Assembly (NCBI RefSeq): GCF_007859675.1
Contig: NZ_CP042305.1
Location: 1,426,001 to 1,490,000, forward strand
Length of the DNA stretch: 64,000 nucleotides
Source: Humibacter ginsenosidimutans
GTDB lineage: Bacteria; Actinomycetota; Actinomycetes; Actinomycetales; Microbacteriaceae
Direction of reading: 5' to 3'
Positions 52,145-62,400 of the stretch are shown in pieces (the first letter of the stretch is position 1; every line of letters begins with the position of its first letter). The translations under genes were made by a program, and so were the position numbers. The notes under the pieces were generated by a model, which saw nothing but the letters and a program-made list of their open reading frames with translations, was not told the origin of the DNA and searched no databases.

Positions 52145-55120
52145 CTACGCGCTCGCCCGATCCATGCCCGCCAGGTACACGGCCTCGGTGCGACTGGTCG
52201 CGCCGAGCTTGCGGAGAATCGCTGACACGTGCACGCTTGCGGTCTTCGTGCTGATGTAGAGCCGCTCGCCGATCTGCTTGTTGCTCAGTCCCTGGGCGAT
52301 GAGTTCCAGCACCTGCCGCTCGCGTTCGGTGAGCTCCGTCGCACGCGCCCGGGCTCCGTGAGCGCCGGCGCGATCGCGCGACGACGTGGGATCGATTCCG
52401 GCACGCCGCTCGAACTCGTCGAGCCAGCCGACGATGAGGCCGGCGCCGAGCTCATCGGCGAGGCGTCGCGAGTCGGCAGCCGCCTCCTGTGCCGAAGCGC
52501 GATCCCCCGTGAGCACGAGCGCCTGGGCCAGCCGCAGCCTGGTATACGGCGCGAGGTGGGCGGGAGCCGTGGCGAGATCGGATGCCGCCACCGCGCGCTG
52601 CCAGGCACCGGCATCCGTGCCCTCGTCGGCGAGTTCCGCCTCGAACAGCGGCCCCCACACCGGCTCCGTCGGCCAGTCGCTCGCGGCCGCCAGCACCGCG
52701 CGCAACGTGGACTCCGCGGAGTCGAGATCGATGTGGTCGACGGCGTCCCCCGAACGCTGCGCCGCGGCCCCGGCACGCAACAACGTGAGCGTTCGCGCGG
52801 CGTCGGCGAGCAGCGGCAGGTCGTAGGCGCGCATGGACTGGTGATCGCGCAGCAGCACGCTCACGGCGCGCCACGCGCGCTCCACATCGCCGAGGGCGAG
52901 CGCGAGCTCGGCTTCGACGCGGCTCACACCGAGTCTCGACTGCTGCTCGATCTCGGTCTGCACGCGCATCATCGGCGCCCACGACCGCCACAACTCGTCG
53001 GCGGTCTGCAGCTCGCCTTTCCAGGTGAGCAGCCACAGCTTGATGCGCTGCAGGTGAACCCGGAATCCGGGTGGCGGGTTGAGGCCGAGTGCGGGCTCGA
53101 GCAGTGCGAAGGCCTCATCCCAGCGTCCGAGCGCCGAGAGCGGTTCGACGGTGTTGGAGGCCAGCATCACGCCGCTGGTGCGTTCCACACCGAGGCGCCG
53201 GGCGCGCTCCACACCCGCGTTGCCGATCTGCACGGCGTCGGCGTACCGACCGATCAGGTACATCACGTCAGAGCTGTTCACGCGGTAGCGCAGCATGGCG
53301 CCGTCGCGTGTGGCCGCGAGCGTGGCCGCCTCGTCGAGCTCTGCCAGTCCCTCGTCGATGCGCCCGAGGCCGACCAGGGAGACCCCGCGAATGTTGTGCG
53401 CGATCGACCTGCGCGACAGCGAGCCGGCCTTCTCCGCCAGTTCGAGCGCCTTGGTGGCGGTCTGCACGGCTTCGTCGTACCGCGCTTCGAGCATGAGCCT
53501 GCCCGCGAGGTCGCCGACGACGGCCGACGCGGTGTCGGAGCAGGCGTCCGGGGCCAGCCCGGCGAGCGCCTCCTCGAGCAGCGTCGTCGACCCGGGGCGG
53601 GAGAGTGCCGCAAGGTAGCGCGCTTTGTCGACCAGCAGTCCCGCGTGCTGCTCGGCATCGGCGGGATCGCGCTCCGCCATGGCCGCGTCGATCAGGACGA
53701 GCGCCCGCTCGGTGTCACCCGCGTCGCGCCAGGCGGCCGACGTGTCTTGCAGGAGAGCCACGTGGCTCATGCCTGCGACCTGCTCAGGCGCGGGCAGCTG
53801 TTCCCACAGCTCCAATGCGCGCTCTCCCATGCGTGCCGCCCTGGCGAAGGCGTACGACGCCCGCGCCTCCCGCATCGCGACCAGCGTGGCGGGAAAGGCC
53901 CGCACCGCATCGTGCGCCTCCATGCGGTGCTGCGAGACCTCGTGCGCGACCGGCCTGCCCGTGCTCGCGAGCGACTCGAGGGCATCCGCGTAGGCCGTAT
54001 GGTAACGAACCCGTTCGCCGGGCAGCACCTCGCCCAGCACCGCGGCACGCACGAGAGCGTGCCGGAAGTCGTAACAGGCGTCGTCGATCACGAGCATGCC
54101 GCCGTCGACGGCCTCGCGAACCCCGCGCTCCAGTTCATCGGCGCTGCCCGAATACACCGCCTCGAACAAACCGTGCCGCACGCACCCGCCGCCCACGGCG
54201 AGCATCCTCAGCAGCTGCTGCGTGCCCTCGCCCTGCCTGTCGTACCTGGCCAGCAAGAGCTCGCGCAGCGTCTCCGGCAGCATCGAACCCGCGGTCGAGC
54301 CTTCGCCGTCGCGCCCGGCGCCCGCCAGCTCCTCGACGAAGAACGGCACGCCCTCGCTGCGCTCGAAAAGGTCGTCGATCAGGGCGTCGTCGATCGGGCG
54401 GCCGCTCTCCGTGGCATCGTCCTCTGCGCCCGTGTCCACGGCGGCGATCGCCGCCACCTGCGCGGCGACCTGATCGCGCGTGAGCCGGTTCAGCTCCCAG
54501 CGCGTGAGTCGCCTCGATCGCTCCAGTTCCGGCAGCACGGGGCGCAGCGGATGCCCGCGCAGAATCTCGTCGCTGCGATAGGTGACGACGATGAGGATGC
54601 CCGACCCCGCCAGCATGCCGACGAGGAAACGGAGCAGCTCGATCGTCGATCTGTCGGCCCAGTGGATGTCTTCGATCACCAGCACGAGCCGGCGCTCGCG
54701 CGCGGCGTTCTCGAACAGCACCGCGATCAGCTCGTAGAGGCGCTCCGTGCCGGTGCGCGGTGGCACGGCCGACTCCGACGCGAGCTCGGGCAGCACGACG
54801 GAGAGCACGGCGCGCGCCGGACCAGCGAGCTCGAGCAGCGCGTCGGTGCCGATCTCCTCGGCCAGCTCGCGCACGATGGCCGTGAACGGCGCGTACGGCG
54901 CACTCTCCGTGCCGATGTCGACGCACTTTCCGACGAGCACCAGGGCGTCGCCGCCGATCTCCCGCGTGAACTCCGCCAGCAGACGGGTCTTGCCGATGCC
55001 GGCTTCGCCCCCGACGGCGACGGCGCGCGGCTCGTCGGCGCTGCGGGCGAACTCGTCGCGCAGCGCCGCCAGATCGGCTTCACGACCGATCATTCGGGGG
55101 CTGCTGATCGGGGATCTCAC
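52145..55120 (-). CDS. LuxR family regulator with STAND ATPase (LAL-type)
   Basis: A 991-residue large ATP-binding LuxR regulator. The N-terminal AAA/STAND domain has an intact Walker A (GGEAGIGKTRLL, K44) and Walker B VLVIEDIHWADRSTIELLRFL; a long helical TPR-like region follows (residues about 350-880), and the C-terminus is a LuxR HTH (LTERERQVLELIAQGLSNKQIGERLYISTKTASVHVSAILRKLGA). Relatives such as MalT respond to small molecules. The start is uncertain: GTG at 55120, ATG at 55150 or ATG at 55090 are all in frame and no ribosome site decides. Target genes unknown; the small gene at 55216 lies just upstream. Confidence 0.92.
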   Translation of the reverse strand: MRSPISSPRMIGREADLAALRDEFARSADEPRAVAVGGEAGIGKTRLLAEFTREIGGDALVLVGKCVDIGTESAPYAPFTAIVRELAEEIGTDALLELAGPARAVLSVVLPELASESAVPPRTGTERLYELIAVLFENAARERRLVLVIEDIHWADRSTIELLRFLVGMLAGSGILIVVTYRSDEILRGHPLRPVLPELERSRRLTRWELNRLTRDQVAAQVAAIAAVDTGAEDDATESGRPIDDALIDDLFERSEGVPFFVEELAGAGRDGEGSTAGSMLPETLRELLLARYDRQGEGTQQLLRMLAVGGGCVRHGLFEAVYSGSADELERGVREAVDGGMLVIDDACYDFRHALVRAAVLGEVLPGERVRYHTAYADALESLASTGRPVAHEVSQHRMEAHDAVRAFPATLVAMREARASYAFARAARMGERALELWEQLPAPEQVAGMSHVALLQDTSAAWRDAGDTERALVLIDAAMAERDPADAEQHAGLLVDKARYLAALSRPGSTTLLEEALAGLAPDACSDTASAVVGDLAGRLMLEARYDEAVQTATKALELAEKAGSLSRRSIAHNIRGVSLVGLGRIDEGLAELDEAATLAATRDGAMLRYRVNSSDVMYLIGRYADAVQIGNAGVERARRLGVERTSGVMLASNTVEPLSALGRWDEAFALLEPALGLNPPPGFRVHLQRIKLWLLTWKGELQTADELWRSWAPMMRVQTEIEQQSRLGVSRVEAELALALGDVERAWRAVSVLLRDHQSMRAYDLPLLADAARTLTLLRAGAAAQRSGDAVDHIDLDSAESTLRAVLAAASDWPTEPVWGPLFEAELADEGTDAGAWQRAVAASDLATAPAHLAPYTRLRLAQALVLTGDRASAQEAAADSRRLADELGAGLIVGWLDEFERRAGIDPTSSRDRAGAHGARARATELTERERQVLELIAQGLSNKQIGERLYISTKTASVHVSAILRKLGATSRTEAVYLAGMDRASA

Positions 55121-55215
55121 GGGGTCAATGCTGCCACCGACCCCCGACATCCACGCCGCTGCCCCCGAGGCCGCCGCCACGTTCATTCCGCGGGCCGTCG
55201 AACCAGGGGTGACGG

Positions 55216-55413
55216 TCACCGCGCGGCGGCGTGCCGCAGGGATGCCGTGGCACGGTGAGAGCGTCCGCGACGCTCGGACACGACATCCGCGCCCGCGGCG
55301 TCGTCGGCCAGTCGCTGCCGGGTGATCTCACGCTGCGCGCGAAGTCGCTCGAGCTCGTCGTAGGTGCGCTGCCGGTCGGCGTTGAGCGCGTTCACCAAGG
55401 CTTCGTTGTACAT
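55216..55413 (-). CDS. small coiled-coil protein, 65 aa
   Basis: A 65-residue protein, mostly a charged helix (ALVNALNADRQRTYDELERLRAQREITRQRLADD) with a basic tail. Family unknown. GAGGGA lies 6 nt before the ATG, so the start is well supported. The ribosome site and start codon lie within a hairpin (55410-55450): the ATG is in its 3' arm and GAGGG in its loop. It is transcribed towards the LuxR regulator, 95 nt downstream, and may be in the same transcript. Confidence 0.7.
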   Translation of the reverse strand: MYNEALVNALNADRQRTYDELERLRAQREITRQRLADDAAGADVVSERRGRSHRATASLRHAAAR

Positions 55414-55450
55414 CGTCTGTCCCTCTTCCGCTTCGTTCTACAGACGATGT
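55410..55450 (-). promoter_or_regulatory. hairpin over the start codon of the 65-aa gene
   Basis: On the minus strand ACATCGTCTGT and ACAGACGATGT are perfectly complementary (11 bp) around a 19-nt loop that carries the ribosome site GAGGG. The ATG start is in the 3' arm. The same repeat could also be a DNA operator. Promoter-like TACCTT lies just upstream (complement of about 55460). Confidence 0.65.
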
Positions 55451-55557
55451 TCGTGACTAAGGTAGGCACCCCGGATCGGGCGGATGCCTTATCTTTCGAG
55501 CGCCAGGCATCCCGGCACCTCAGACATCACCTCAGGTGCTGCATCAGACGCCGCCTC

Positions 55558-55575
55558 GGGCCTCGGCTGAGGCCC
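55558..55575 (-). terminator. terminator after the M18 aminopeptidase gene
   Basis: GGGCCTC-AGCC-GAGGCCC on the minus strand is a perfect 7-bp stem with a 4-nt loop, 35 nt past the stop codon. No T-run follows. Confidence 0.6.
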
Positions 55576-55609
55576 CCTCGGCGACGGCGGCGACGGGCCG
55601 CTCGCGGCG

Positions 55610-56914
55610 TCAGGCTCCGGCGAAGAACGCACCCACCGCGCCGGCCAGCGACACCGGGTCGCTGACATGGCACAGCTCGCGCGCGGAGTGCATCGACAGC
55701 AGCGGCACTCCGACGTCGACGGTGCGAATGCCCAACCGGGTGGCGGTGAGCGGCCCGATGGTCGTGCCGCACGGCACGTCGTTGTTCGACACGAACTCCT
55801 GGTACGGCACGTCGGCGGCGGCGCAGAGTCGGGCCCACAGCGCCGCTCCGTGCGCGTCGGTGGCGTAGCGCTGGTTGGCGTTGATCTTCAGCAGCGGGCC
55901 GCCGCCGGCGATCGGCCGGTTCGCCGGGTCGTGCTTCTCCGCATAGTTGGGGTGCACTGCGTGACCGGCGTCGGCCGACACGCACCACGAGGCCGCGTAC
56001 CTGCGCTGCTGCGCCTCGTCGTCGGAACCGTAGGACCGTGAGATGCGCGTCAGCACGTCGTGCAGGATCGGCCCGTTGGCTCCCGAGCGCGACTCCGACC
56101 CGAGCTCTTCGTGATCGAACGCCGCCAGCACGCTGATGTGCCCGGAGGCCGGCTCCGCCCCATCGCCGGCAGCGGTGAGCAGCGCGTGCAGCCCGGCGAA
56201 CACGGAGCTGAGGTTGTCGAGCCGAGGGCTCGCGAACAGCGAACCGTCGCGACCGAACACGTGCGGCGGCTGAGTGTCGACCGTCACCAGGTCGTAGCCT
56301 GCGATGTCGGATGCCGCCACCCCGCTCTCGCGCACCACCTCCGCCAGCAGGTCGGCGGCGTGCGACTCGCCGACGCCCCAGACGGGCTGTGTGTTGCGCT
56401 GCTTGTCGAGCACCAGTCCCTCGTTGTTCACGCCGCGGTCGAGGTGGATGGCCAGCTGCGGAATGCGCAGCAGCGCGCCCGAGCGCACGAGGTGCTCCGT
56501 GCCGTCGGACGTGACGATGCGGCCCGCGAGTTCGAGCTCACGGTCGAGCCACGAGTTGAGCAAGGGTCCGCCGTAGACCTCGACGCCCGCCTGCAGCCAG
56601 CCCGCCGTGCCAGTGGTCGGCTTCGGCTTGAGCTTGAAGCCCGGCGAGTCCGTGTGCGCGCCCAGGATCCGGAACGGGGTGTCGGCGTCGGCGTCAGCCG
56701 GCGCAACCCAGGCCACGACCGCACCGTCGCGCACGAGCACTCCGCGTTGCGGGCCGCCCGAGGCGGGCGAGGGCCAGGCATCCCCCTCGTCGATGCGCTC
56801 GAAGCCCGCGGCCTCCAGCCGCCTGGCCACCTCCGCGGCCGCGTGATAGGAGGAGGGGGACGCCTGAATGAACGCGGCGAAGTCGTCGATGTACTCGGAT
56901 GCCATGACTGCCAT
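55610..56914 (-). CDS. M18 family aminopeptidase
   Basis: A 434-residue zinc aminopeptidase of the aspartyl-aminopeptidase family. The metal and catalytic residues are recognisable: GAHTDSPGFKLKP (H), HLDRGVNNEG, AAFDHEELGSESRSGA (EE pair and H), SADAGHAVHPNYAEKHDP and the final MHSARELCHVSDP (H). It probably removes N-terminal acidic or neutral residues from cytosolic peptides. The ATG at 56914 and another at 56905 are both possible. Divergent to glutathione peroxidase. Confidence 0.94.
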   Translation of the reverse strand: MAVMASEYIDDFAAFIQASPSSYHAAAEVARRLEAAGFERIDEGDAWPSPASGGPQRGVLVRDGAVVAWVAPADADADTPFRILGAHTDSPGFKLKPKPTTGTAGWLQAGVEVYGGPLLNSWLDRELELAGRIVTSDGTEHLVRSGALLRIPQLAIHLDRGVNNEGLVLDKQRNTQPVWGVGESHAADLLAEVVRESGVAASDIAGYDLVTVDTQPPHVFGRDGSLFASPRLDNLSSVFAGLHALLTAAGDGAEPASGHISVLAAFDHEELGSESRSGANGPILHDVLTRISRSYGSDDEAQQRRYAASWCVSADAGHAVHPNYAEKHDPANRPIAGGGPLLKINANQRYATDAHGAALWARLCAAADVPYQEFVSNNDVPCGTTIGPLTATRLGIRTVDVGVPLLSMHSARELCHVSDPVSLAGAVGAFFAGA

Positions 56915-56960
56915 GCTCGCATGCGGCGCGTCTTCGGGGCACCGGCCTTAACCTCTCGAC

Positions 56961-57467
56961 ATGACCTCCCTCTCCCCCGAAGCACGCGACCTGCCGCTCA
57001 CCACGATCGACGGCGAGACCACCACGCTCCACGACTTCGACGGTCAGGCGCTCCTGATCGTCAACGTCGCCTCCCGCTGCGGCCTCTCGCCCCAGTACGA
57101 GACGCTCGAAGAGTTGCAGAAGACCTACGGCGACCGCGGATTCTCGGTGCTCGGCTTTCCGAGCAATCAGTTTCTGCAGGAGCTCGGCAGCGAAGACGCC
57201 ATCAAGCAGTACTGCTCCACCACCTGGGGCGTGACGTTCCCGATGTTCGAGCGCGTGAAGGTGAACGGCAAGTCGGCGCATCCTCTGTACAAGGAGCTGA
57301 AGAAGACGCCGGATGCCGACGGCAAGGCCGGCCGGGTGACGTGGAACTTCGAGAAGTTCCTGGTGACGCCCGACGGCGAGGTACATCGATTCCGGCCTCG
57401 CACGGTGCCCGACGCCCCCGAGGTGATCGCGGCGATCGAGGACGCCCTGCCCCGCGCCGCCGCCTGA
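56961..57467 (+). CDS. glutathione peroxidase-family thiol peroxidase
   Basis: A 168-residue peroxidase reducing hydroperoxides in the cytosol. The catalytic tetrad is visible: C40 in VASRCGLSPQY, Q70 in GFPSNQF, W128 and N129 in RVTWNFEKF. A second cysteine (C85 in QYCSTTWG) can serve as the resolving residue, so thioredoxin rather than glutathione is the likely reductant. TAACCT lies 6 nt before the ATG and no ribosome site is present: a clear leaderless candidate. Confidence 0.95.
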   Translation: MTSLSPEARDLPLTTIDGETTTLHDFDGQALLIVNVASRCGLSPQYETLEELQKTYGDRGFSVLGFPSNQFLQELGSEDAIKQYCSTTWGVTFPMFERVKVNGKSAHPLYKELKKTPDADGKAGRVTWNFEKFLVTPDGEVHRFRPRTVPDAPEVIAAIEDALPRAAA

Positions 57468-57557
57468 GCCGCGTCGGCTCCGACTGCCGCGGGCCGAGCG
57501 TCGGGGATGCTCCCTGGCACGTCTGACGCTCAGGCGCGACACCGTAGGCTGTCGGTC

Positions 57558-57776
57558 GTGAAAACCCTTCTGACCGCAGGCATCGTGCTCGTGGTGCTCG
57601 GCATCGCGACGGGCTTCGCGCACCAGGTGCTCGTGGCCGTGATGACGGGTCTGCCCACCGGCGGCATCGGCTGGATGCAGGCCACCGGCTTCGTGCTCGC
57701 CGCTATCGGCGCGGTCATGATCGGCGTGTGGATCGGCAAGCGCCGCGCCGCGAAGCGCGCCGCGCAGCAGGACTGA
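57558..57776 (+). CDS. small two-helix membrane protein, 72 aa
   Basis: VKTLLTAGIVLVVLGIATGF and GWMQATGFVLAAIGAVMIGVWIG are two membrane helices, followed by a basic tail KRRAAKRAAQQD. Function unknown. The GTG at 57558 follows TAGGCT by 7 nt without a ribosome site, which supports it over the longer frame beginning upstream. Confidence 0.75.
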   Translation: MKTLLTAGIVLVVLGIATGFAHQVLVAVMTGLPTGGIGWMQATGFVLAAIGAVMIGVWIGKRRAAKRAAQQD

Positions 57777-57836
57777 CGCACGATCGGGTCGGCGCCGCGC
57801 GCGCCCTTCGGCCTCTCGATATGCTGACGCCTGGCC

Positions 57837-58622
57837 ATGAGTACCGTCAGCGTCGTCATCCCGTCCCTCAACGATTCGCGCATGCTGCGGCAGTGCCTGG
57901 CCGACCTCGCCGCACAGACCTCTCTGCCCGACGAGATCATCGTCGTCGACAACGGCTCGACCGACGACACGGCCCAGGTGGCGGTCGCAGCCGGCGCGAT
58001 CGTGGTGAACGTGCCGGAGCGCGGCGTGCTCCGCGCGACGGCCGCGGGGTTCGACGCCGCGCGCTTCGACGTCATCGGACGCCTGGATGCCGACTCCCGA
58101 CCCGCGCCAGACTGGGTCGCGCGCCTGCGCCAGAGGTTCGACGCCGACGCGACGTTGATGGCGCTCACCGGGACAGGCACGTTCTACGGATGCGGTCCCG
58201 TGCTGAGGGTCATCGGCAAATACGTGTATCTCGGCGGATATTTCGGCTTCATGGGATCGCTCGTCGGCCACCTGCCGTTGTTCGGTTCGAACATGGCGCT
58301 GCGGCGCGTCGCCTGGCTCGCCACGCGTGATCGTGTGCATCTGCACGACCCGCACATGCACGACGACCTCGACATCAGCTTCGTGATCGAGCCGAGCCTC
58401 GGCATCGAGTTCGACGGCAGGCTGCTGGTCGGGGTGTCCGCCCGACCCTTCACCTCGTTCGCCGGGCTCGAGCGTCGCGTCACCTGGGCGTTCCACGATG
58501 TGCGGGTCAACATGTCCGAGGTCAGCTGGCCGCGTCGCGTGTGGCGAGGCTTTCGCGGCCGTCGTGCCCGCCGCCGCGATCGGCGGATCAACGCCGAAAG
58601 TGCTCGAGCAGCGCGGCAGTGA
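57837..58622 (+). CDS. family 2 glycosyltransferase
   Basis: A 261-residue GT-A glycosyltransferase: VSVVIPSLNDSRMLRQCLADLAAQT, the nucleotide-binding DNGSTDDT, the metal-binding DAD in RLDADSRPAPDW, a segment with hydrophobic character (YVYLGGYFGFMGSLVGHLPLFGSNMALRR) and DDLDISF as the putative base region. A basic tail ([18 protein letters not shown]) may contact the membrane. Donor and acceptor unknown. TATGCT lies 11 nt before the ATG. The 3' end overlaps the convergent hydrolase gene by 35 nt. Confidence 0.9.
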   Translation: MSTVSVVIPSLNDSRMLRQCLADLAAQTSLPDEIIVVDNGSTDDTAQVAVAAGAIVVNVPERGVLRATAAGFDAARFDVIGRLDADSRPAPDWVARLRQRFDADATLMALTGTGTFYGCGPVLRVIGKYVYLGGYFGFMGSLVGHLPLFGSNMALRRVAWLATRDRVHLHDPHMHDDLDISFVIEPSLGIEFDGRLLVGVSARPFTSFAGLERRVTWAFHDVRVNMSEVSWPRRVWRGFRGRRARRRDRRINAESARAARQ

Positions 58623-59481
58623 GCTGATGCGGCGCCGTCTCATTCGGAGTGTGGCCGGTGTCGAACACGACGATGTTCGCTCGGATGCGCTCCGCGTACG
58701 CACGGTGCGCGGCGACGGGCCAGATGTCGCCCTTGCCGACGGCGATCAGCACCGGAACTCCCGACGCTCGCAACTCCGCATCCAGGTCGGGCACGTGCTT
58801 CATCAGCTCGATGATGTCGTCGACGCTCGATCGCCGCGTCAGTGCGAATCGCTCCCGCACGAACGCGAGCCGCTCCCGCGGAGATCGGTTGAAGTTCATG
58901 CGAACACCCCAGATCAGCAGACCTGCGCCGACGTGCGCCGACATCGGCCCGCTGAACGGGCCGAGCACCTTGAACCCGCGGAAGGACTGCCCGGCCAGTG
59001 GCGGCGACGACATCAGCGTGAGACTCTCCACCAGCTCTGGATGCCGCGCGGCGACGACGGAGGCGACCGTGCCGGCGAACGAGTAGCCGAGCAGATGCAC
59101 CGGCGCCGAGCCCGCCCGGATGACGGCCAGGAGGTCGTCCACGAACAGCTCGAGCGTGTAGCGGTCCAGCGGCGGGTGGAGATTCTCGGGCCCGGCGGCG
59201 TGCGACTCGTACTGGCCGGCGAGATCGTAGGACTCGGCGCGGTAGCCGGCATCCGTCAGCAAAGGCAGCATCAGGCCGAAATCCTCCTTCGACCCGGTGG
59301 CACCGGGAACGAGCAGCACGCGGGAGCCGTCGGCGGGCCCAAGGCTGAGGCGGGCCAGCACACCGCTCGGTGCGGCCACCGTGTCGCGCACGGCACCGGA
59401 CGGTGCCGCCGCCCAGTCGGCGACTCGCAACGAGGCATCGAGGCGCCGTTCCGGGTCTGTCCGGCCGTCGTCTCCTCTCAC
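58588..59481 (-). CDS. alpha/beta hydrolase
   Basis: A 297-residue alpha/beta hydrolase. The oxyanion region is VLLVPGATGSKEDFGLMLP, the nucleophile elbow is GYSFAG (Ser), the acid is near GKGDIWPVAAHRAYAERI and the histidine is in FDTGHTPNETAP. Substrate unknown. The GTG at 59481 overlaps the stop of the nuclease-helicase gene by 4 nt (GTGA). Confidence 0.88.
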   Translation of the reverse strand: MRGDDGRTDPERRLDASLRVADWAAAPSGAVRDTVAAPSGVLARLSLGPADGSRVLLVPGATGSKEDFGLMLPLLTDAGYRAESYDLAGQYESHAAGPENLHPPLDRYTLELFVDDLLAVIRAGSAPVHLLGYSFAGTVASVVAARHPELVESLTLMSSPPLAGQSFRGFKVLGPFSGPMSAHVGAGLLIWGVRMNFNRSPRERLAFVRERFALTRRSSVDDIIELMKHVPDLDAELRASGVPVLIAVGKGDIWPVAAHRAYAERIRANIVVFDTGHTPNETAPHQLTAALLEHFRR

Positions 59482-62400
59482 TCCGTCCCCTCGACCAGCG
59501 TGATGAACGCACTCAGTTCGGCGACGCCCTCCGGCCGGTGCGGCAGGTGCTCGGTGAGCTGCGGCGAGTAGACGACGTACGCCGCCCATTTCGCCCGTGA
59601 GACGGCGACGTTGAGCCGGTTCTTCATGATGAGAAAGCCCATGCCGCGCGGGGCATATTCGGCTGACGACGCGGCCAGCGAGACGATCGCGAGCACGGCC
59701 TCCCTGCCCTGGAACTTGTCGACGGTGCCCACTCGCACCTGTGGATGCCCCGCCGCGGCCAGCGCCTCGTGCACGCAGGCCAGCTGCGCGTTGTACGGGG
59801 TGACCACGATGATGTCGTCGTCGGTCAGCGGGCGCTCGGCGCCGCCCTCGCGCCACGTCGAGCCGAGCACGGACTCGACGATCTCCACCACACGCTGCGC
59901 CTCGGCGGGCGACTCGGTGGAGTCACCGTCGTGGTGCACGGGAACGGGGTGCAGGCCCGCCGCGACGGCGTCGAGGTGGCGAGTGGCGGCATCCGGGTGC
60001 GCGCGCAGCCTGCCCTCGTACGACAGCGTCGAGACGGGCGCGGCGAGTGCTGGATGCATTCGCCTGGTCTGCGCCAGGAAGTAGCCGAGCTCGGCGGGCA
60101 GCACGTCGTGTCCGGCGCTGATCCACCCGAGCGCCGACTGGTCGACGGGCTCGGGATGCAGCCCCTGGCTCACCTGCGGCAACTGCTGCGGATCGCCGAG
60201 CAGCAGCAGGTTGCGCGCGGCGACGGCCGCGGCGGCCGTGGAGGCCAGCGAGAACTGGCCGGCCTCGTCGATGACGAGCAGGTCGAGGCTGTGCACGGGA
60301 ACGCGCGCCGGATTGGCGAAATCCCACGCCGTTCCGCCCACCACGAAGCCGCTGTCGGCGTGCGCGAGCGCGAAGTCGAGCTGACCGTCTTTATCGAGCA
60401 CCGTGTACGGGCAGTCGTCGTCGGGCTCTGTACCCGTCTGCGGAACCTTGCCCACCAGCTCGGCGTCGAGTCCCGCGGTGGCGGCGACCGAGGCGAGCAG
60501 ATGCTCGACCACGGCGTGCGACTGCGCCACCACACCGATCTTCCAGTGCCGCTCGCGCACGAGCGAGGCGATCACGTGGGCGCCGAGGTAGGTTTTGCCG
60601 GTTCCGGGAGGGCCTTGCACCGCGAGGTAGGAGTCGTCGAGATCGGCCACCGTGCGTGACACCGCGTCGACGAGCGTGTCGTCGGACGCCGCCTCCACCC
60701 GCTGCGCCACCGCGTCGCCTCTGGTGCGCGGCGGGACGCGCCGCAGCAGATCGGTCACGGGATCGTGCGGCCACTCGGGCGTGGCGTCGACGATCGACTG
60801 GCACCACGACTCGATGGCCTGCTTCTGCCTGCCGGGCGAGGGCGGTGGCCCCGGTGTGATGGCGCTCGGCATGGTGTCGTAGGCGGGAACGGCATCCGCC
60901 CTCGTCTCCTCGACCAGCGCCCAGTCGTCGCCGACCCCCACGAGCGTCACCGAGCGAGTGTTGCGAGCCCCCGGATCGCCGCGCCCCGCGGGGAACGGGC
61001 CGGGAAACTCGTACAGCAGGTAGGCACCACGACCCGCCTTGACGGTGCTGCCAGGGCCGAACTGCCCGTGCAGCCGCAGCACGCGTCGATCGGAGCGCTG
61101 GCCCTCGTCGCGGTACCAGTCCCGCTCGAGCTCCGCTCGTTCGACGACGAGCACGTCCCTGGTGTTCGCCCACGCCTCGACCGGGTCGACCAGTCGGGCG
61201 AAGTGCGCCCACCAGAAGCTCTTCTGCTCGCGCTTGTGATAATCGAGCGCGGCGGCGGCGAACGCCGCTGCGGTCTCGTCGTCGGTGCGGAGGCGCGTGG
61301 CATCCGCACCAGCGGCGTGCGGCTCCGCAGACTCTCCCGCTCGTGCCAGCAGGTCGTCGCGCAGCGTCGACGGTTCCAGTTCCGGCACCTCACGTTCGGG
61401 AGCAGGCAGACCGATCGGCACACCGGCATCCGCGGCCCGCTCCAGCAGCCAGTCCCGCAACCGCAGCGTGGAGACGCAGTCGTAGCGGTTGTAGGCCGCG
61501 ATCTCGTCGAGCCTGTGCCGGCCCTCTTCGACCTCGCCCGCCATGAGCAGCGCCCTGGCCGTCGCGTACTCCTCGATGGAGGTGCCGGCATCCTGCACCT
61601 CACCGGAGCGCAGCTCGTCACCCATGTAGAGCGGCTCGAGCTTCTTGATCGAGTACGATCTCGAGCCCACTCTGATGGCCTTGCGCACCAGCGGGTACAG
61701 ATCGACGAGCACGTTGTCGCGCAGCAGGTCGTCGACCTCGTCTTCGCCCACGCCGTGCCTGGCCGCGAGGTTGAGCAGGTGCGTGCGCTCGTACGACGCG
61801 TAGTGGTAGATGTGCATGCCGGGATGCTCGGCCCGCCGCCTGGCCACATCGCGCAGAAAGTCGATCAGCGCCTGCCGTTCCTCGGCGAACGTGTGCGCCC
61901 AGAACGGCTGGAACTCGCCGTCGGTCTGCACGACGCCGAAGAGGTAGTCGATTCCCCACTGGCCGTCGTCACCCTCGGTGTAGAGCGGGTCTCCCTCGAA
62001 GTCGAAGAAGATGTCACCGTCGTCGGGTGTCGGCAGCGCGGCGAGCGCCGGTGCGTTGTACACGACGACGGGAGGCGGGCTCCCCGCCTCGGCCGCCAGC
62101 TGCAGCTGAGCCTGCTGGCGCAGCGAGGCGATGGTGGAGGGTGCGACCCTGTCGACCTCGAGATCGTCGCTCGACGCTGCGAGATCCTCGATGGTGCGGA
62201 TGCCCGCCGCCACGAAGCGCGGCCGTTGCGTCACCCGCAGCCCGGCGGTGAGCAGCACGTCGCGGTTCGCCTCGACCTCCGCGGCACACGTGTCGCACCG
62301 GCCGTCGGCGACGAATCTCTCGTCCCCCCAGCGCACCGCCTCGCCGTCGGCGAGGTGTTCGCGCACGATGGCGTGCAGCCGGGCGATGCGCTTGCGGTAG

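Noticed and set aside
48269..52225. 1318-residue plus-strand frame
   Set aside because: Shadow of the DUF3516 helicase and the LysR-effector gene; high GC leaves few stops in this frame. No recognisable domain.
52229..55258. 1009-residue plus-strand frame
   Set aside because: Antisense shadow of the LuxR/STAND regulator.
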